From assembly GCF_008692845.1 (NCBI RefSeq), contig NZ_VXJW01000014.1:1-64000 (forward strand): DNA of 64,000 nt, read 5' to 3'. The notes below the pieces were generated by a model. That model had not been told where the DNA came from, ran no database searches, and saw only the letters and a list, made by a program, of their open reading frames with translations. The position numbers and the translations under genes are program-made. Shown here one piece after another: positions 24,008 to 35,065 of the stretch. The stretch comes from Salmonella enterica subsp. arizonae (GTDB lineage: Bacteria; Pseudomonadota; Gammaproteobacteria; Enterobacterales; Enterobacteriaceae). How positions within the stretch are numbered: the first letter of the stretch is position 1; each line of letters opens with the position of its first letter.

Positions 24008-24041
24008 GCAAGAAAATGTGCCTTGTGTCACATTTTCTTGC
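24008..24041 (+). terminator. Perfect 13-bp inverted repeat after phsC
   Basis: GCAAGAAAATGTG (24008-24020) and CACATTTTCTTGC (24029-24041) are perfect inverted copies with an 8-nt loop. They are AT-rich and lack a T run directly after, so this is either a weak terminator or a protein-binding palindrome near the dacD promoter. Confidence 0.5.
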
Positions 24042-24108
24042 AATTTATCCATGTTTGTTTAACTGAACTTCCGTAAAAAGAACGGCAAATTGAGACCATC
24101 CTGAGGAC

Positions 24109-25281
24109 ATGCTGTTGAAACGCCGTTTGTTTATTGCCGCTTCTTTATTCGCGATGCACCTTTCTCCTGCGCTTGCGGCCGATGCCGTAAGTTTTGCTCC
24201 CCAACCGCCAGCCATTGATGCAGGCGCCTGGGTGTTGATGGATTACACTACGGGACAGGTTCTTACCGCCGGTAATGAACACCAGCAACGTAATCCCGCC
24301 AGCCTTACCAAGCTAATGACGGGCTACGTCGTCGATCGCGCCATCGATAGTCATCGTATCAGCCCTGACGATATCGTCACCGTTGGGCGCGACGCCTGGG
24401 CGAAGGATAATCCGGTGTTTGTCGGCTCCTCGTTGATGTTTTTAAAAGAAGGGGACCGCGTGTCGGTACGTGATTTAAGCCGTGGCTTAATTGTGGATTC
24501 TGGTAACGATGCTTGTGTGGCGCTGGCGGATTATATCGCGGGCGGGCAGCCGCAGTTTGTAGCGATGATGAACAGCTATGTGAAAAAACTCAATTTGCAG
24601 GATACCCATTTTGAAACCGTACACGGGCTGGACGCGCCGGGACAACATAGCTCCGCGTATGACCTGGCCGTACTCTCACGGGCGATTATTCACGGCGAGC
24701 CTGAATTTTATCATATGTACAGCGAGAAGAGCCTGACCTGGAACGGTATCACGCAGCAGAATCGCAACGGCTTATTGTGGGATAAGACAATGCATATCGA
24801 CGGGCTTAAAACCGGACACACGTCGGGAGCGGGATTTAATCTTATCGCATCGGCGGTGGACGGGCAGCGTCGACTTATCGCCGTTGTCATGGGGGCGAAA
24901 AGTGCGAAAGGCCGTGAAGAACAGGCGCGAAAACTGTTGCAGTGGGGCCAGCAAAATTTTGCGACGGTGCAGATTTTGCACAGCGGCAAAAAAGTGGGCA
25001 GCGAGCGGATCTGGTACGGAGACAGAGAAAAGATTGCGCTGGGGACGGAACAAGACTTCTGGATGGCGCTGCCTAAAGCGGAAATTCCGCATATCAAAGC
25101 AAAATATGTGCTGGATAAAAAAGATCTGGAGGCGCCAATCGCCGCTCATCAACGGGTAGGTGAAATAGAGCTCTACGACCGGGATAAACTGATCGCCCAG
25201 TGGCCGCTGGTCACTCTGGAGTCGGTTGGTAAAGGCGGTATGTTCTCTCGACTGAGCGACTATTTTCAGCATAAAGCCTAA
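24109..25281 (+). CDS. dacD: D-alanyl-D-alanine carboxypeptidase (PBP6b)
   Basis: Periplasmic penicillin-binding protein that trims pentapeptide side chains of peptidoglycan. It has 390 residues with a signal peptide (about 1-24, ...LSPALAADA). The three class motifs are present: SLTK (catalytic Ser65 and Lys68), SGN in IVDSGNDACV, and KTG in GLKTGHTSGAG. A C-terminal amphipathic helix (SRLSDYFQHKA) would attach it to the inner membrane. Confidence 0.95.
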   Translation: MLLKRRLFIAASLFAMHLSPALAADAVSFAPQPPAIDAGAWVLMDYTTGQVLTAGNEHQQRNPASLTKLMTGYVVDRAIDSHRISPDDIVTVGRDAWAKDNPVFVGSSLMFLKEGDRVSVRDLSRGLIVDSGNDACVALADYIAGGQPQFVAMMNSYVKKLNLQDTHFETVHGLDAPGQHSSAYDLAVLSRAIIHGEPEFYHMYSEKSLTWNGITQQNRNGLLWDKTMHIDGLKTGHTSGAGFNLIASAVDGQRRLIAVVMGAKSAKGREEQARKLLQWGQQNFATVQILHSGKKVGSERIWYGDREKIALGTEQDFWMALPKAEIPHIKAKYVLDKKDLEAPIAAHQRVGEIELYDRDKLIAQWPLVTLESVGKGGMFSRLSDYFQHKA

Positions 25282-25390
25282 GCCGTTGTAACGTGCCATG
25301 CGCCTCAATCTCCGGCGTCGCAAATGGTGGGAGTGCGAGTCTGCTCACATAATAATCACTCTGTCCTTGTGACGATGAAAAGTAAAATTA

Positions 25391-25410
25391 TACTGTATAT
25401 AAGTACAGTA
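25391..25410 (+). promoter_or_regulatory. LexA operator of sbmC
   Basis: TACTGTATATAAGTACAGTA is a near-perfect match to the SOS box (CTG-N10-CAG at 25393-25408) and lies 17 bp before the sbmC start codon, consistent with the known SOS induction of sbmC. Confidence 0.95.
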
Positions 25411-25426
25411 AAATGATGGAGGCAAC

Positions 25427-25894
25427 ATGGATTACGAAATCAGGCAGGAACAAAAACGTAAGATAGCCGGTTTCCACATGGTCGGCCCATGGGAACAAAC
25501 CGTAAAGCAGGGTTTTAAACAACTGATGATGTGGGTAGACGGAAAGCAAATCGTCCCGATTGAATGGATAGCCGTTTACTACGATAATCCGGATGAAGTG
25601 CCTGCGGAAAAACTCCGCTGCGATACCGTGGTTTCCGTAGCGGAGAATTTTGTCCTGCCGGACAATAGCGAAGGCGTAATCGTGACTGAAATCGAAGGCG
25701 GCGAATACGCCACCGCTGTCGCACGCGTTGAAGATCACGATTTTGCGACGCCGTGGTATCAGTTTTTTGACGCTTTGCTACAGGACAGCGCTTACCAGAT
25801 AACCTCTGAGCCCTGTTTTGAAACCTATCTGAATAACGGCGTCGAAGACGGATACTGGGATATTGAAATGTATATTCCGGTACGGCGGAAGTGA
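25427..25894 (+). CDS. sbmC: DNA gyrase inhibitor SbmC (GyrI)
   Basis: A 155-residue GyrI-like (SHS2/SOUL-type small-molecule-binding) protein that binds gyrase and protects against microcin B17 and alkylating agents. The sequence [20 protein letters not shown] and the family ending [13 protein letters not shown] are diagnostic. The ATG follows GGAGGCAAC. It is directly controlled by the LexA box upstream. Confidence 0.95.
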   Translation: MDYEIRQEQKRKIAGFHMVGPWEQTVKQGFKQLMMWVDGKQIVPIEWIAVYYDNPDEVPAEKLRCDTVVSVAENFVLPDNSEGVIVTEIEGGEYATAVARVEDHDFATPWYQFFDALLQDSAYQITSEPCFETYLNNGVEDGYWDIEMYIPVRRK

Positions 25895-25919
25895 TTGATT
25901 CGTTTTCAACCTGAAAATA

Positions 25920-25952
25920 GCGGACGGGTAGGTTGTTCCGTCCGCCAGTGCT
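25920..25952 (+). terminator. Terminator after sbmC
   Basis: GCGGACGG (25920-25927) pairs with CCGTCCGC (25938-25945), followed after a few bases by a short T run (CTCATTTTTG). It lies 25 bp after the sbmC stop. Confidence 0.7.
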
Positions 25953-26011
25953 CATTTTTGCTATAAAGCAGGTACAATGCTTTTTTTGCCATTCCCGTAA
26001 GGAGTGCAAGA

Positions 26012-27070
26012 ATGCGTGCCGATAAGTCATTAAGCCCTTTTGAAATAAGGTTGTACCTTCATTATCGCATCGTGCATGGCATACGTATCGCCCTGGCATT
26101 CATTTTTACCTTTTTGCTGGTTCGTCTGTTTTCTATTCCCGAAGGCACATGGCCGCTTATCACTTTAGTGGTGATCATGGGGCCCATCTCGTTTTGGGGT
26201 AATGTGGCGCCTCGCGCTTTTGAGCGCATAGGCGGTACGATTTTGGGTGCCGCATTGGGACTAGTGGCGCTACGCCTGGAGCTCTTTTCCTTACCGCTGA
26301 TGCTGGTGTGGTGTGCGGTAGCCATGTTTTTATGCGGGTGGCTGACCTTAGGGAAAAAACCGTATCAGGCATTACTGATAGGTATAACACTCGCTGTTGT
26401 TGTCGGCGCTCCCGCGGGCGATATGGATACGGCATTATGGCGTGGCGGGGATGTGATTTTGGGGTCGCTACTGGCGATGTTGTTTACCGGCATCTGGCCG
26501 CAGCGCGCCTTTTTGCACTGGCGCATCCAACTGGCGCATTGCGTCACGGCATATAATCGGGTGTATCAGGCGGCGCTGTCGCCGAATTTGCTGGAGCGTC
26601 CCCGGCTGGATAGGCATTTGCAACAGTTGCTTAATAATGTGGTCAAAATGCGCGGGCTGATAACGCCCGCCAGTAAAGAAACCCGGATACAAAAATCTGT
26701 TTTCGAGGCCATTCAGACCATTAACCGCAATCTGGTCTGTATGCTTGAATTACAAATCAATGCCCACTGGGCGACGCGCGCCAGCCATTATGTGATGCTT
26801 AACGCGCAAACATTGCGTGAAACCCAGCAGATGACGCAGCAAACCTTGTTAACCATCGCACACGCCTTGTACGAAGGCAATCCGCAGCCGGTAATGGCAA
26901 ATACCGGTAAACTGAATGATATCGTTGCTGAGCTGCGGCAATTAATGAACGAGCAGCAGGGTGACACGGTGGCTGAGACGCCCATCCACGGCTATGTCTG
27001 GCTAAGTATGGAAACGGCGCGACAGTTGGAACTGCTTTCGCATTTGATCTGCCGGGCTTTGCGCAAATAA
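26012..27070 (+). CDS. yeeA: Inner membrane protein YeeA (FUSC family)
   Basis: A 352-residue FUSC/aromatic acid exporter-like membrane protein. About six hydrophobic segments fill residues 20-170, followed by a cytoplasmic helical C-terminal half. The family includes fusaric acid and p-hydroxybenzoate efflux proteins; the substrate of YeeA is unknown. The ATG follows GTAAGGAGTG. The gene stands alone, and a small ORF and yeeX follow. Confidence 0.9.
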   Translation: MRADKSLSPFEIRLYLHYRIVHGIRIALAFIFTFLLVRLFSIPEGTWPLITLVVIMGPISFWGNVAPRAFERIGGTILGAALGLVALRLELFSLPLMLVWCAVAMFLCGWLTLGKKPYQALLIGITLAVVVGAPAGDMDTALWRGGDVILGSLLAMLFTGIWPQRAFLHWRIQLAHCVTAYNRVYQAALSPNLLERPRLDRHLQQLLNNVVKMRGLITPASKETRIQKSVFEAIQTINRNLVCMLELQINAHWATRASHYVMLNAQTLRETQQMTQQTLLTIAHALYEGNPQPVMANTGKLNDIVAELRQLMNEQQGDTVAETPIHGYVWLSMETARQLELLSHLICRALRK

Positions 27071-27146
27071 AAAAAGATGGGGCGAATGATTTCGTTGCTG
27101 CTTCGATTCAGCAAAGATTAAGAGTATGATACTAATAAAGGATAAA

Positions 27147-27278
27147 ATGAGTATTACTGGCAACGGTTTTATCCCCGAACGTTCAGGTTCCCGCAGGCGG
27201 CGACGTAACGGCGTTTCTTCTGACGGCTTGAAGTATCACGGGGATAAACGTAATGTTTATCCACTAGCGGTTGCTTAA
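27147..27278 (+). CDS. Candidate 43-residue basic small protein upstream of yeeX
   Basis: An ORF starting [20 protein letters not shown] and ending [16 protein letters not shown], preceded by AAAGGATAAA as ribosome site. It has an Arg5 stretch. The same DNA contains TTTATCCCCG (about 27168) and its inverted copy CGGGGATAAA (about 27239), so it could instead be a structured leader of yeeX that happens to be open. I do not recognise the protein. Confidence 0.35.
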
Positions 27279-27312
27279 CGAATCCGAATCTCACATTATC
27301 AGGGGTGTAAAA

Positions 27313-27648
27313 ATGGAAACAACCAAGCCTTCTTTCCAGGACGTGCTGGAGTTTGTTCGTCTGTTCCGTCGCAAAAATAAACTGCAGCGTGAAATTCAGG
27401 ACATTGAGAAGAAGATCCGTGACAACCAGAAGCGCGTGCTGCTGCTGGACAACCTGAGCGACTATATCAAGCCGGGTATGAGCGTTGAGGCGATTCAGGG
27501 CATCATCGCCAGTATGAAAAGCGACTATGAAGATCGCGTTGATGATTACATCATCAAAAATGCCGAAATCTCCAAAGAGCGTCGCGACATTTCCAAAAAG
27601 CTGAAAGCGATGGGCGAAATGAAACACGCCGATGTAAAAGCCGAATAA
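27313..27648 (+). CDS. yeeX: YeeX, DUF496 protein
   Basis: A 111-residue, highly charged, coiled-coil-rich cytosolic protein ([20 protein letters not shown]) of the DUF496 family, conserved in enterobacteria; function unknown. The chosen start [14 protein letters not shown] follows CAGGGGTGTAAAA; an upstream in-frame start at 27271 is not needed. It converges with pduX 34 bp downstream. Confidence 0.93.
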
Positions 27649-27681
27649 TGCGCTACGGCAGTGGGAGCGTATATCAGGCTC

Positions 27682-28584
27682 TCACTGCAGTTTGACCCCG
27701 CCAGTTACCATCTTGAGTAAATGTTGTTTTGGCCAGTGTCGGGTAAGTTTTTTCTCTGCCAGCTTACTTTTCAGGCGCGCAATGTCATGACGTTTCCGGT
27801 CCAGCATCAGACCCACCACGCTACCGCTATGCGCCACATTCAATCCGTATAAATCGCACTCTTCGACCAGCGACAGCAGGGCGGTAAATCCCGGCTTAGG
27901 TAACAGAGTCTGGCTGGCGATAGCGCTAAGTGTTGCCGCCTCACCCAGTCGGAGCGGATTTTGCGTTATACAGGCCTCCTGCACCAGACTCCAGGCCTGC
28001 TGCAAGGTAGCTGAACTTGCTAGTAATTTCTGCCGCCGGGGGAGACGGTGATAATCTTGCGTGCGTAGCGTGGCCGGGCTTTCCAGCACCAGCAAATCGA
28101 GTGGCGGCGGTGGTTCGCAGGCGATTTGCGTGGCCGCATTATTGTGATCAAACAGCGTTAATTGATGAAAAACGGTGCTATCGGTGGGTTCTATTGAGAC
28201 ACAAAGCCGTGCAAGGGTAGCTTCATCCAGCGAATGGCCAAGATGATGCGCCGTTGCCACCGCCGTAGCGGCGATATCTGCGGTGCTGCTGGCCATGCCT
28301 TTGGCAATGGGAATTGACGAACGCACGTCGACGCGAATCTCGTTACTCCAGTGCGCAGGATACTGCCAGTGCGCCAGAATGCGCTCCACCATCGCCCGCG
28401 ACAATGGGCGCTCGTTTACCAACGGCGGCGCAGCCGTGACTGCTACGGTGCTGTACCAGTCAACCGGGCAGGAGACCAGTTTCTCACTGCCCAGAATCCA
28501 TCCCTGGATAAGTTCCCCGCATGAGGCGGGGCATTGCGCAACAGCCACGTTATCACCTTTCAGGTACGAATAGGGTGCGCGCAT
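27682..28584 (-). CDS. pduX: L-threonine kinase PduX
   Basis: GHMP-superfamily kinase making L-threonine O-3-phosphate, the precursor of the aminopropanol linker of adenosylcobalamin. It has 300 residues with the ATP-binding glycine/serine motif SIPIAKGMASSTADIAATA. It is the last gene of the pdu operon and ties propanediol degradation to cobalamin assembly by CbiB and CobD. A 57-bp gap separates it from pduW. Confidence 0.95.
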   Translation of the reverse strand: MRAPYSYLKGDNVAVAQCPASCGELIQGWILGSEKLVSCPVDWYSTVAVTAAPPLVNERPLSRAMVERILAHWQYPAHWSNEIRVDVRSSIPIAKGMASSTADIAATAVATAHHLGHSLDEATLARLCVSIEPTDSTVFHQLTLFDHNNAATQIACEPPPPLDLLVLESPATLRTQDYHRLPRRQKLLASSATLQQAWSLVQEACITQNPLRLGEAATLSAIASQTLLPKPGFTALLSLVEECDLYGLNVAHSGSVVGLMLDRKRHDIARLKSKLAEKKLTRHWPKQHLLKMVTGGVKLQ

Positions 28585-28641
28585 AGTGTCATGGTAAAAG
28601 TGTTATTACCATGACTTGCCGCAATTCGTCGTATAACGCTC

Positions 28642-30293
<1,652 letters not shown>

Positions 30294-30297
30294 GGCA

Positions 30298-30648
30298 TTA
30301 CGTCCGCGTAACGGGGCATGAGGTGAAACGCATCATTTCGCTCAGCGTGCGCGTGACTTGTTTAAGCGCATACTCAACGGCTGAAACATCGCCGGTCAAC
30401 ACCACTGCGCCCGTGAAACGATCCAGAAAACCGATCTCGACGGCGCCTGATTTTGTGGCGATATCGCAGGCAATGATAGACGCCTCGCTGGGCGTAATCG
30501 TTAAAATGCCGATGGCGGCAACCGCATCAGGCAGGCCCAGTTTTTTAAATAAATCCTTACCGGGATTGGCGATCAGATGCGCCAGCGTCACTTGTTTACC
30601 GGGGACGTACTCCTGAATCATACGTTCGGTCGTGGTGTGTATTTCCAT
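30298..30648 (-). CDS. pduU: Microcompartment shell protein PduU
   Basis: Circularly permuted BMC-domain shell protein, forming hexamers whose N-terminal strands make a small beta-barrel over the pore. The chosen start [20 protein letters not shown] gives 116 residues; the upstream codons in frame belong to the pduT end. The BMC signature [21 protein letters not shown] is clear. It overlaps the pduT stop by one base. Confidence 0.95.
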   Translation of the reverse strand: MEIHTTTERMIQEYVPGKQVTLAHLIANPGKDLFKKLGLPDAVAAIGILTITPSEASIIACDIATKSGAVEIGFLDRFTGAVVLTGDVSAVEYALKQVTRTLSEMMRFTSCPVTRT

Positions 30649-31202
30649 TATCCCTCCACCATCTGTCGCCACATAGCCTCATGCGGACGCGGGATCACAG
30701 AACGGTAAACTAATAGCCCTTTCTCTCCGGCGCTTTCGCTGGCTACCGTCACGGCGTTATTAACGTCAGAGATATCACCCGCCACGACCATATAGCACTT
30801 CCCGCCAATGCCGAAGGCCATGTGGACGCGTACCAATGTCACACTGGAGGCTTTTACCGCCCGATCGGCGGCGCTGATACAGGCAGCCACGCTCCAGGTT
30901 TCAACAATACCAATCGCCTGACGCTGCTCCACGGCGTTTAACCCGCTAATGGCGGGTAAGACGCTGGCATGGATGTTCGCCAGCACCAGGCTGTCGACGA
31001 GCATCTCGCCTGCCAGAGAGACGCCCGCGGCTATTGCCTGTTGCACTGCGCCGACATCGCCGCCCAGCATCAATAAAAACTTACCCGGACAGATTGTTTT
31101 GCTCATCAGGAGCGACACATTGGCGCTTTTTAGCATCGCATCGCCAGCTTCCATTCCTTTGGCGATGCTGGTGAGTTCTAAAATACCTATTGCCTGAGAC
31201 AT
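30648..31202 (-). CDS. pduT: Microcompartment shell protein PduT (tandem BMC, Fe-S)
   Basis: A 184-residue protein with two BMC domains (about 1-90 and 95-184) that forms trimers. Cys108 ([10 protein letters not shown]) is the residue known to bind a [4Fe-4S] cluster at the pore, probably passing electrons to or from PduS. It lies 2 bp after pduS. Confidence 0.95.
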   Translation of the reverse strand: MSQAIGILELTSIAKGMEAGDAMLKSANVSLLMSKTICPGKFLLMLGGDVGAVQQAIAAGVSLAGEMLVDSLVLANIHASVLPAISGLNAVEQRQAIGIVETWSVAACISAADRAVKASSVTLVRVHMAFGIGGKCYMVVAGDISDVNNAVTVASESAGEKGLLVYRSVIPRPHEAMWRQMVEG

Positions 31203-31204
31203 AA

Positions 31205-32560
31205 TTAACCTCTTACGACCGTGATGGCCTCATTGGTGATTTCGTGAACGATGCCATCAATACTGGCGTGAATGGGCGCGCCTAATGCGTCTTGCGGGAT
31301 GTCAGCGATACATTGTCCTCTCACTACGCGATCGCCTTTTTGTACGCAGGGGATCGCGCTGGCGCCGATATGCTGGCGCAGCAGTAATATGACCCTGTCA
31401 GGCTGCGGTTCGAACGGGGTGAATGGCGCGTCGTGATACCAGTCGTTTAAACCCAGTTTGGCGATCAGCCGTTTGATGGGAATCAGACGGTACTTCGCCA
31501 TCTCATCCGCCGGGTGGAGCGGTCCTTCGTAGCGCTGATGCTGCGCCCTGAGTTCGCGCTTAAGCATCCGATTGATGCGAACCGGGGAGATGCCCACCGG
31601 GCAGGCGACGCTTTCACAAACGTTACATTCCGAGCAGGTCAGCGCGCTGAGTAAGAGCTGGGGCGTCGCGGCCTGGTGATAATTAACGGCGCGCACCAGC
31701 AGATGCGGCGATAGCTCATGACCGATTAAGTGTCTTGGGCAGAGCTCCGTACATAACCGACATTGCTCGCAAACCGTCCTGGCGATCGCGAGAATTGTGC
31801 GATCGTCTTGCATCCGACGCGCGATCAAAGGATGTGTTTTGGGTAATACCAGCAGGCCGCCAGTCGTCTTCGTAACGGGCGCATCCAGAGAAGGGATGAG
31901 ACTTCCCATCATCGGACCGCCATTAATAAAACCAGGATTGTCCACCGTTGCGCCGCCCGCAATCGCCAACACCTCGCGTAACGGCATCCCCAGCGGAACC
32001 GTTAATGTCAGAGGTCTTGCTACTGCGCCATTGACCGTTAACGTTCGACGGGTAACCGGATACTGCTGCTCAACTGCCCTGGCGATATTCAGTACCGTCT
32101 GTACATTGTTCACCACCACGCCAACGCTGACAGGCAGCGCGGCTGGCGGGACGCGACGACCTGTTGCCAGCCATATCGTTAATACTTCATCACCGGCAGG
32201 GTAGACATCCGGCAGCATATGCAATCGGATGGCTGGCGTCAGTAACGGCGTCAACGCTTTGATTGCCGTCTGATATTTTTCTTTAAGCGCGATGATGCCC
32301 TCACGCGCGCCGGTTGCTCTCATGGCGTACTGCACGCCACGAATCAGCCGTGAAGCTTGTAAGGCCATCAGTTGCTGATCGACTTTGAGCATAGGTTCGC
32401 ATTCGGCGGCGTTAACCAAAAATGTGTCGACCTGCGCCTGTAATTTTACGTGAGTAGGAAATCCTGCGCCGCCAGCGCCTGTCACGCCAGCGGCGCGCAC
32501 GCGATCGCGGATAGTTTGCGCGTCGCAATCGGCGAGGTTGACGGTTGAAGCAGTATTCAT
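31205..32560 (-). CDS. pduS: Cobalamin reductase PduS
   Basis: RnfC-like flavoprotein of 451 residues that reduces cob(III)alamin to cob(I)alamin inside the microcompartment so that PduO can re-adenosylate it. The N-terminal Gly-rich motif [15 protein letters not shown] binds nucleotide/FMN. Two [4Fe-4S] motifs lie around residues 265-315 ([12 protein letters not shown] and [13 protein letters not shown]). A C-terminal biotinyl-lipoyl-like segment (about 390-451) follows. The start overlaps pduQ by 4 bp. Confidence 0.95.
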   Translation of the reverse strand: MNTASTVNLADCDAQTIRDRVRAAGVTGAGGAGFPTHVKLQAQVDTFLVNAAECEPMLKVDQQLMALQASRLIRGVQYAMRATGAREGIIALKEKYQTAIKALTPLLTPAIRLHMLPDVYPAGDEVLTIWLATGRRVPPAALPVSVGVVVNNVQTVLNIARAVEQQYPVTRRTLTVNGAVARPLTLTVPLGMPLREVLAIAGGATVDNPGFINGGPMMGSLIPSLDAPVTKTTGGLLVLPKTHPLIARRMQDDRTILAIARTVCEQCRLCTELCPRHLIGHELSPHLLVRAVNYHQAATPQLLLSALTCSECNVCESVACPVGISPVRINRMLKRELRAQHQRYEGPLHPADEMAKYRLIPIKRLIAKLGLNDWYHDAPFTPFEPQPDRVILLLRQHIGASAIPCVQKGDRVVRGQCIADIPQDALGAPIHASIDGIVHEITNEAITVVRG

Positions 32561-33669
32561 AACAGCGCCTCCAGTAGCTCTCTTATAGCGCTGGCATCAG
32601 TGGTTCGCGGGTTGGTTTGCAATGTGATATCCGCCAACGCCGCTTCCGCCATAGCAGGAATACGCGGTGTATAAGCCTGTTTTTGGTCTTTCAGCGCTTC
32701 AGCAAGCGTTGGGATGGCGCACTGCTTTTTGAGCTGTTCAATGCGCTGCGTTAAGGCATTGAGACAAGTGGTTTCGTTAGCGCTTTCCGGGCATAAACGG
32801 CAGACTTTGGCGAGTCTGGCGTATCGCTTCGCAGCGCGTGGGTCGCGTGCATTAAAGCGGATAACGGAGGGAAGCAATAAAGCGTTGGCAAGCCCGTGCG
32901 GCAGATGAAACTGCCCGCCTAACTGGTGGGCAATCGCATGGTTTAAACCAAGTCCGGCCTGGCTGAACGCCATACCGGCTAACGTTGACGCATTGTGCAT
33001 TTTGCCGCGTGTTGCCAGACAATCGCCTTTGTTTACCGCCACGGGAAGATACTGAAAGACGATTTGCGTCGCTTTTTCCGCCAGGGCATCTGTGAAGTCG
33101 TTGGCGCGTAGCGAAACATAGGCTTCCAGCGCGTGGGTCAATACATCCACGCCCGTATTCGCCGTAATAGTGGCGGGTACGCTGACCACCAGCATCGGAT
33201 CGAGAATAGCCATATCCGGATAAAGCGAGTTATTAAATAATGGATATTTAATTCCTTTATCAGGATCGCTAATAACACAGGCGCACGTGACTTCAGATCC
33301 CGTTCCGCTGGTGGTAGGGATAGCCACGCAGGTTTCAATTTCGATGCCAAATTCTCGGCTGAACCAGACGATAGCTTTTGCGGCATCCAGCGCGGAACCG
33401 CCGCCAAAACCAATGACAACATCAGGATTCAGGGACTGCATTTGCGTAATACCCTGTACGACCGTACCGATAGTAGGATCCGGCGTAATGTCGCTAAAAA
33501 CGCTGAGACGATTATTTGCTGGCAAGGCATTACGTAGCGTATCAAGCAGCGGCGATCGCGCCAGAAAAGCATCACAGATAATCCAGATATGTTTATTCGT
33601 AAAACGCTTAAGCGCCTTCAGACTGCCCTGACCGCTATACAGCCTGGTTTGTAGTGAAAAGGTATTCAT
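32557..33669 (-). CDS. pduQ: 1-propanol dehydrogenase PduQ
   Basis: Iron-containing alcohol dehydrogenase that reduces propionaldehyde to 1-propanol and so regenerates NAD+ inside the microcompartment. The start MNTFSLQTRLYSGQGSL gives 370 residues; a 53-codon upstream extension in frame runs into pduP and is rejected. The nucleotide motif is GFGGGSALDAAK and the metal-binding histidines are in LNHAIAHQLGGQFHLPHG. Confidence 0.95.
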   Translation of the reverse strand: MNTFSLQTRLYSGQGSLKALKRFTNKHIWIICDAFLARSPLLDTLRNALPANNRLSVFSDITPDPTIGTVVQGITQMQSLNPDVVIGFGGGSALDAAKAIVWFSREFGIEIETCVAIPTTSGTGSEVTCACVISDPDKGIKYPLFNNSLYPDMAILDPMLVVSVPATITANTGVDVLTHALEAYVSLRANDFTDALAEKATQIVFQYLPVAVNKGDCLATRGKMHNASTLAGMAFSQAGLGLNHAIAHQLGGQFHLPHGLANALLLPSVIRFNARDPRAAKRYARLAKVCRLCPESANETTCLNALTQRIEQLKKQCAIPTLAEALKDQKQAYTPRIPAMAEAALADITLQTNPRTTDASAIRELLEALL

Positions 33670-33679
33670 TACAACCTCG

Positions 33680-35065
33680 TTAGCGGATAGAAAAGCCGTT
33701 AGTGAGTACGCAACGCCGCGAACGGGCGAATGTGCGTGCTGACGTCGTACCTTCTCCGGTCGGCGTGGCGATAGTGAAAGTGGTAAAACCTTCTCCGCCG
33801 ACGCCGATACCCGCATATGACGGGCCATTTTTAACGAATATGGAGGTCTGTAAGGTACGCGCCGCCAGATTCAGTCGTGACACATTTTCTGAATGCATAA
33901 TCGCGGTATGGTGAAGGCCCGCTTCGACTTTTAGCGCCAACGCCAGCGCGCTATCAAAATCGCTGACTTTCACAATGGGCAGCATGGGCATCAGTTGTTC
34001 ACACGTGACCCACGGATCGTTGGCATTCACCGCCGCGATGAGCAGGCGAGGCGTTTTTGCTGGTGTTGCGATGCCTGATGCTTCCAGTAGCGTCGCCGGG
34101 CTCTTACCCACCAGTTTTTTATTCGCATGACCATCCTGTAGACAGACGGTACGTAATTTATCCGTGTCCGACGGGCTGAGAAGCAGCGCGCCAAACGCTT
34201 GCATCTGCTGAATCAGGCGTTCTGCAACGCTCTCGACAACAATCAGGCTTTTCTCGGCAATACAGGGCAGATTGTAATCAAAGGCGGCGCCGTTAATGAT
34301 ATCCTCCGCCGCTTTAACCAGATCGGCGGTTTCATCGACGATGCAGGGCGGATTCCCTGCGCCAGCGCCAATCACTTTTTTGCCGCTTTTCATGCCCATC
34401 GCGACAATACCCGGGCCGCCCGTAATCGCCAGCACGGCGATATCAGGATGCGACATCATCTGCTGTGTCGCTTCAAAGGTAGGTTCTGCCACGGTGACGA
34501 GCAGATTACGTATGCCGCAGCAGCGAAAAGCGATCTCTTCGATCATCCCGATCAGCTTGAGCGACACTGATTTTGCGCCGGGATGAGGGCTAAAATAAAC
34601 GCTGTTTCCCGCCGCCAGCATACTGATGCTGTTGTTAATAATCGTTTCTGTCGGGTTAGTGCTGGGCGCAACGGAGCCGATAACGCCAAACGGCGAATAT
34701 TCAAACAGCACCATCCCGCCGTCGCCGGTGAGCGCCGTTGTGGTGAGATCTTCAATACCCGGTGTGTTATCCAGCGCGGCTTTGTTTTTGAGGAGTTTAT
34801 CTTCTTTATTGCCCATTCCCGTTTCGGCTGCGCTTTCTTCCGCCAGCGAAGCCAGATGCGGCGCCAACTCCTCGCGCATAGCGTGAATAATGGCGCTGCG
34901 CGTTTTTAGCGGGCATTGTTGGTAGCGTAAGAAAGCCTGATGCGCGGCGCGAATCGCCTCATCAACAGTCTGAAAAATGCCGTTTCCTTTCGTTTGCGTT
35001 TTTTCCGGCGTTAGCTGTTCGCTTAAAATATTGCGGATCAGCATCTCAAGTTCAGATGTATTCAT
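33680..35065 (-). CDS. pduP: CoA-acylating propionaldehyde dehydrogenase PduP
   Basis: Converts propionaldehyde, NAD+ and CoA to propionyl-CoA within the shell. The N-terminal 18 residues (MNTSELEMLIRNILSEQL) form the classic amphipathic encapsulation peptide. The catalytic cysteine is in FDYNLPCIAEKSL. At 461 residues it is a few shorter than I recall for S. Typhimurium, the difference lying in the linker after the targeting helix. It overlaps pduO by 4 bp. Confidence 0.96.
   Translation of the reverse strand: MNTSELEMLIRNILSEQLTPEKTQTKGNGIFQTVDEAIRAAHQAFLRYQQCPLKTRSAIIHAMREELAPHLASLAEESAAETGMGNKEDKLLKNKAALDNTPGIEDLTTTALTGDGGMVLFEYSPFGVIGSVAPSTNPTETIINNSISMLAAGNSVYFSPHPGAKSVSLKLIGMIEEIAFRCCGIRNLLVTVAEPTFEATQQMMSHPDIAVLAITGGPGIVAMGMKSGKKVIGAGAGNPPCIVDETADLVKAAEDIINGAAFDYNLPCIAEKSLIVVESVAERLIQQMQAFGALLLSPSDTDKLRTVCLQDGHANKKLVGKSPATLLEASGIATPAKTPRLLIAAVNANDPWVTCEQLMPMLPIVKVSDFDSALALALKVEAGLHHTAIMHSENVSRLNLAARTLQTSIFVKNGPSYAGIGVGGEGFTTFTIATPTGEGTTSARTFARSRRCVLTNGFSIR

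Noticed and set aside
33670-33828. 53-codon N-terminal extension of PduQ
   Set aside because: It runs back into pduP in another frame and has no similarity to alcohol dehydrogenases; MNTFSLQ gives the usual 370 residues.
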